Part shown: positions 4,897 to 7,333 of the stretch, piece by piece
How positions within the stretch are numbered: position 1 is the stretch's first letter
Layout of the letters: every line of letters starts with the position of its first letter
From: JAQVWU01 sp964628455
GTDB taxonomy: Bacteria; Bacillota; Clostridia; Oscillospirales; CAG-272
Reading direction: 5' to 3'
NCBI GenBank assembly: GCA_964628455.1
Contig: CAZVPD010000175.1
Location: 1-7,333 of the forward strand
Length of the DNA: 7,333 nt
Notes under the pieces: model-generated
Databases searched by the model: none
What the model was told of the DNA's origin: nothing
What the model saw: only the letters and a program-made list of their open reading frames with translations
Made by a program: the position numbers and the translations under genes

Positions 4897-5838
4897 ATGA
4901 ATATCAGACAGGAACGGGATGATCAACGGAAAGTTGATAACACCGCCGGCCAATTAACGGCTCAAACACAGAAACCGATTAAAAAAGCAGAAAAATCAAC
5001 CGTGTATATCGCACGTACAGCAGTTTTTATTGTGATGACCTCATTTTTATTCTTTATAATATTATTATTTCTGCATCTGAATTTAAATATAAATACTGTT
5101 TCCGTTATTCATGATGCTCCCGCTTCGCGGTCCCCCGCTTCGGAAAAGGAAGTGCCTGTTTTTTCGGTCGACCCGGCTGACGCTCCGGCTGATGAAAAAG
5201 TATATGCATATGATTTCTCGGCAGATATCCGTGAATATGAAGAATATATGGACCCTTCGGACAGAGACGCGTATATGATGCTTGTGAATTATGACCATGT
5301 TTTAAGTCCTGCGTATATGCCTTCCGACCTGACCGAAATCCCGACCCGTTCAGGTCGGGAAATTCAAAAAATGCGTTATACCGCAGCAATGGCCTTGACG
5401 GCACTGCTTAAAGAAGCCGAAGCGAACGGCATAACGGATATATCGGTCACCAGCGGCTGGCGCAGCTATAATACACAGGTATGGCTTCTTGAGAATCAGG
5501 TTGAAAAATACGAAAAAACAATGAGCGAAGAAGAGGCATACGCTTTGGCTGTCACCGAGGTGGCGATCCCCGGAACAAGCGAACATCAAAGCGGTCTGGC
5601 GGTTGACATGCATAATCTGGAATATGCAGACCAGTCGTTTTCTGAAAGCGAATCTGCCGGATGGCTTACGGAGAATTGTTTTAAGTTCGGCTTTATTCTG
5701 AGGTATCCGTCCGACAAGACGGAAATTACCCGGATATCGTTTGAACCCTGGCATTTTCGTTTTGTGGGCCGCTATCACGCGTCGCGCATGCAGGAACTGG
5801 GATTTTGCCTGGAGGAATATACGGAATATATATCTTGA
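4897..5838 (+). CDS. Membrane-anchored D-alanyl-D-alanine carboxypeptidase, VanY / peptidase M15B family
   Basis: Zinc peptidases of this family remove the terminal D-Ala from peptidoglycan stem peptides on the outer face of the membrane, setting cross-linking and, in some operons, glycopeptide susceptibility. The 313-residue protein has a short cytoplasmic tail, one membrane helix at about 38-62, a roughly 85-residue acidic linker, and a VanY domain from about 150 to 305. Key motifs are TSGWRS (185-190), SEHQSGLAVD (228-237) giving zinc ligands H230 and D237, and EPWHFR (283-288) giving catalytic E283 and zinc ligand H286. The site is therefore complete. AGGA (4887-4890) lies 6 nt before the ATG, 23 nt after the upstream stop. 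It shares membrane topology with the preceding protein, so the two may act together at the wall. No vanRS or other resistance genes are present, so a housekeeping peptidoglycan role is more likely than vancomycin resistance. Confidence 0.9.
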   Translation: MNIRQERDDQRKVDNTAGQLTAQTQKPIKKAEKSTVYIARTAVFIVMTSFLFFIILLFLHLNLNINTVSVIHDAPASRSPASEKEVPVFSVDPADAPADEKVYAYDFSADIREYEEYMDPSDRDAYMMLVNYDHVLSPAYMPSDLTEIPTRSGREIQKMRYTAAMALTALLKEAEANGITDISVTSGWRSYNTQVWLLENQVEKYEKTMSEEEAYALAVTEVAIPGTSEHQSGLAVDMHNLEYADQSFSESESAGWLTENCFKFGFILRYPSDKTEITRISFEPWHFRFVGRYHASRMQELGFCLEEYTEYIS

Positions 5839-5855
5839 TTTTATTGTCGGAGAAC

Positions 5856-5884
5856 TTGACACCGGCATAAAAATATGTTATATA
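5856..5884 (+). promoter_or_regulatory. Sigma-A promoter of the fucosidase gene
   Basis: TTGACA (5856-5861), a 17-nt spacer and TATATA (5879-5884, inside TATATATAAG) form a strong promoter 17 nt after the VanY stop codon. Transcription should begin near 5891-5893. The ATG at 5875-5877 lies upstream of that start, inside the promoter spacer, so it cannot begin translation from this promoter. No terminator is visible after the VanY gene, so some read-through from upstream is also possible. Confidence 0.75.
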
Positions 5885-5925
5885 TAAGAAACACGGTTGA
5901 TTGCCGAAAAAATATCATATTAAAG

Positions 5926-5935
5926 NNNNNNNNNN
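5926..5935. other. Assembly gap (10 Ns)
   Basis: Ten ambiguous bases interrupt the region just before the fucosidase coding sequence. Fixed runs of Ns usually mark a scaffold join whose true size is unknown. The open frame crossing it is therefore not evidence of continuity. Bases just before it end in TTAAAG, which could be the beginning of a Shine-Dalgarno, so the gap may hide only the ribosome binding site and the first codons. Confidence 0.95.
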
Positions 5936-5937
5936 CC

Positions 5938-7206
5938 TTAATCCGCCCGCAGCCGACTCCCGGTGATACAAAATGGTTTCAGCACGACCGATTCGGTATG
6001 TTTATCCACTGGGGGCTGTATGCACTCCCGGCCAGACATGAGTGGGTTAAAAATCAGGAGCGTATACCGAACGAGGTATACGACAAATATTTCAGGCATT
6101 TCAATCCCGATCTGTATGATCCGGCCGTATGGGCGAAAGCTGCCGCAGACGCGGGAATGAAGTATTTTGTCATTACCACCAAACATCATGAAGGCTTTTG
6201 CTTATGGGACAGCGCACTGACCGATTATAAAGCTACCAATACGCCCTGCGGCAGAGATCTTCTGCATCCGATGGTGGAAGCTTTCCGCAGCGAAGGTTTA
6301 CGCACCGGTTTTTATCATTCTCTGCTTGACTGGCATCATCCCGAATACCCGCTTGATGAATGTCACCCGATGAGAGACAATGCAGAATATGCGGAAGGGG
6401 ATAAAAACAGAGACGTGAACAAATATGTTGATTATCTCTACGGTCAGACAGACGAATTACTGACGCAGTTCGGAAAAGTAGATATATTATGGTATGATTT
6501 TTCGGTCGGAAAATCCGCACGGTATCCCGGTAAAGGCAGAAGTATCTGGCGCAGCGAAGAACTCATATCCCGAATCCGCGGTCATCAGCCCGATATAATT
6601 ATTGATGACCGCCTTGAAATAGATCAGGATCTTAAAACTCCGGAACAATATATGCCCAGAGAATGGGTTCGTGTCGGGGGTCAGCCTGTTGTATGGGAGG
6701 GTTGCCATACTTTTTCCGGTTCCTGGGGTTATTACCGTGATGAGGAAAGCTGGAAATCTTCCGAACAGCTTATTATCATGCTGATAGATTCTGTTTCTAA
6801 AGGCGGGAACCTGCTTCTTAATGTCGGACCGACCGCTCGCGGTGAATTTGATGAAAGGGCGCTTGACCGGCTTTCGGCCATAGGAAAATGGATGAAGCGC
6901 CACAGCCGTTCGATTTACGGCTGTACCCAGGCCCCGCTTGAATTTGAATGTCCCCGTGAATGCATGTATACCTATAATCCCGAAACACATTGTTTGTATC
7001 TTCATATCCTTGCCTGGCGTTTCGATAATATATTGTTAAAAGGCGAGGTTGCGGGTCATGTGGATTATGTCCAGCTGCTTTCCGATGCATCTGAAATACG
7101 TTTTGACCGGAGCGGAACCGAAGAAAATCCGGAAATCAGGTTAAGACTCCCTTTGAAAAAACCGTCTGCCGCGGAGATCCCCGTTCTTGAAATTTTCCTA
7201 AAGTAA
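5938..7206 (+). CDS. Alpha-L-fucosidase, glycoside hydrolase family 29 (5' end lost in gap)
   Basis: GH29 enzymes release alpha-linked L-fucose from glycans by a retaining mechanism. The 422 residues after the gap begin close to the usual family start (QPTPGDTKWFQHDRFG). They contain the fucose-binding motif FIHWGLYALPARHEW, the twin histidines of TTKHHEGFCLWDS, the block GFYHSLLDWHHPEYP, and ILWYDFS, whose Asp (codon 6496-6498) is the probable nucleophile. The Glu of WEGC (codon 6697-6699) is a candidate acid/base. NLLLNVGPTARGEF closes the barrel, and a C-terminal beta domain ends in a complete LEIFLK tail. Only the first few residues appear to be missing. A frame from ATG 5875 reads across the Ns, but that ATG lies within the promoter. 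No signal peptide is visible, so the enzyme may be cytoplasmic and act on imported oligosaccharides, although the lost N-terminus leaves this open. It has its own promoter and terminator. Confidence 0.93.
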   Translation, partial: LIRPQPTPGDTKWFQHDRFGMFIHWGLYALPARHEWVKNQERIPNEVYDKYFRHFNPDLYDPAVWAKAAADAGMKYFVITTKHHEGFCLWDSALTDYKATNTPCGRDLLHPMVEAFRSEGLRTGFYHSLLDWHHPEYPLDECHPMRDNAEYAEGDKNRDVNKYVDYLYGQTDELLTQFGKVDILWYDFSVGKSARYPGKGRSIWRSEELISRIRGHQPDIIIDDRLEIDQDLKTPEQYMPREWVRVGGQPVVWEGCHTFSGSWGYYRDEESWKSSEQLIIMLIDSVSKGGNLLLNVGPTARGEFDERALDRLSAIGKWMKRHSRSIYGCTQAPLEFECPRECMYTYNPETHCLYLHILAWRFDNILLKGEVAGHVDYVQLLSDASEIRFDRSGTEENPEIRLRLPLKKPSAAEIPVLEIFLK

Positions 7207-7210
7207 AAAC

Positions 7211-7244
7211 AAGCCGGCTGTAAAAAAACAGCCGGCTTATTTTT
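7211..7244 (+). terminator. Intrinsic terminator after the fucosidase gene
   Basis: AAGCCGGCTG (7211-7220) and CAGCCGGCTT (7229-7238) form a perfect 10-bp stem around an A-rich 8-nt loop. A single A and then TTTTT (7240-7244) follow. It begins 4 nt after the stop codon. The AAAAA just upstream (7205-7209) would give a U-tract on the other strand, so it may terminate in both directions. Confidence 0.95.
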
Positions 7245-7284
7245 GCGTTCATAAAAAATTAATAACATGAATTCGCTTTATCAC

Positions 7285-7313
7285 TTGATATATAACACGG
7301 TCTGTGTTACAAT
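7285..7313 (+). promoter_or_regulatory. Sigma-A promoter for a gene beyond the window
   Basis: TTGATA (7285-7290), a 17-nt spacer and TACAAT (7308-7313) form a good core promoter pointing out of the window. The start would be near 7320. No coding start is visible in the last 13 bases, so the driven gene is unknown. Confidence 0.7.
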
Positions 7314-7317
7314 ATCA
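7286..7317. promoter_or_regulatory. Operator-like inverted repeat overlapping the promoter
   Basis: TAACAC (7293-7298) and GTGTTA (7304-7309) are perfect inverted repeats around GGTCT. An outer pair, TGATAT (7286-7291) and ATATCA (7312-7317), is also perfectly inverted. The outer and inner arms are separated by one base on the left and two on the right. The dyad centre (about 7301) sits in the promoter spacer and the arms cover both the -35 and -10 boxes, where a bound dimeric repressor would block RNA polymerase. The protein that binds is not known. Confidence 0.6.
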
Positions 7318-7333
7318 GACGTGGCAATACCCG

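Noticed and set aside
4897..5838. Vancomycin resistance determinant
   Set aside because: The VanY-type domain alone does not give resistance; no ligase, dehydrogenase, VanX or two-component system is present, and such carboxypeptidases are common in Clostridia.
1..7333. CRISPR arrays, insertion sequences, tRNA genes, phage attachment sites
   Set aside because: No regularly spaced repeats, transposase-like proteins, terminal inverted repeats or tRNA-like folds were seen on either strand.

Overview
The window looks like a moderate-GC member of the Bacillota, most likely an uncultured gut-type Clostridia. This inference rests on the infC-rpmI-rplT translation operon, several near-consensus sigma-A promoters with 17-bp spacers, strong intrinsic terminators, an anaerobic radical-SAM sulfatase-maturase-type enzyme, and a Clostridia-style VanY/stalk-domain pair. 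A run of ten Ns at 5926-5935 marks an assembly scaffold gap, which suggests a metagenome-assembled or draft genome.

Left part (1-1445, minus strand): the infC (IF3), rpmI (L35) and rplT (L20, cut by the window edge) operon. It is read from a perfect TTGACA-17-TATAAT promoter at 1417-1445. The roughly 180-nt leader carries a UUCG-capped attenuator, and its arms share an 11-nt repeat with the infC Shine-Dalgarno region. infC appears to start at an AUA codon. A 272-nt spacer between infC and rpmI contains a second terminator-like hairpin and two smaller stem-loops, so the operon seems to be controlled at two places.

Middle (1506-2361, plus strand): a single TIM-barrel sugar isomerase/epimerase gene, transcribed divergently from infC. 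It has two overlapping promoters and its own terminator.

Centre-right (2424-5838, plus strand): a three-gene operon with a strong promoter and a 5'UTR hairpin. It encodes an anSME-type radical SAM enzyme with all three Fe-S cluster motifs, a membrane-anchored protein with a long basic cytoplasmic tail and a probable copper-amine-oxidase-N-like ('stalk') domain outside, and a membrane-anchored VanY/M15B D-Ala-D-Ala carboxypeptidase. The last two act at the cell envelope. The first normally matures sulfatases, but no sulfatase is present in the window.

Right end (5856-7333): a GH29 alpha-L-fucosidase with its own promoter. Its start codon is lost in or next to the N gap, and a perfect 10-bp-stem terminator follows it. 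The last 50 bases hold another promoter, wholly embedded in a long inverted repeat, which presumably drives a regulated gene beyond the window. Fucosidase plus anSME would fit a bacterium feeding on fucosylated and sulfated host glycans such as mucin, but that link is inference.
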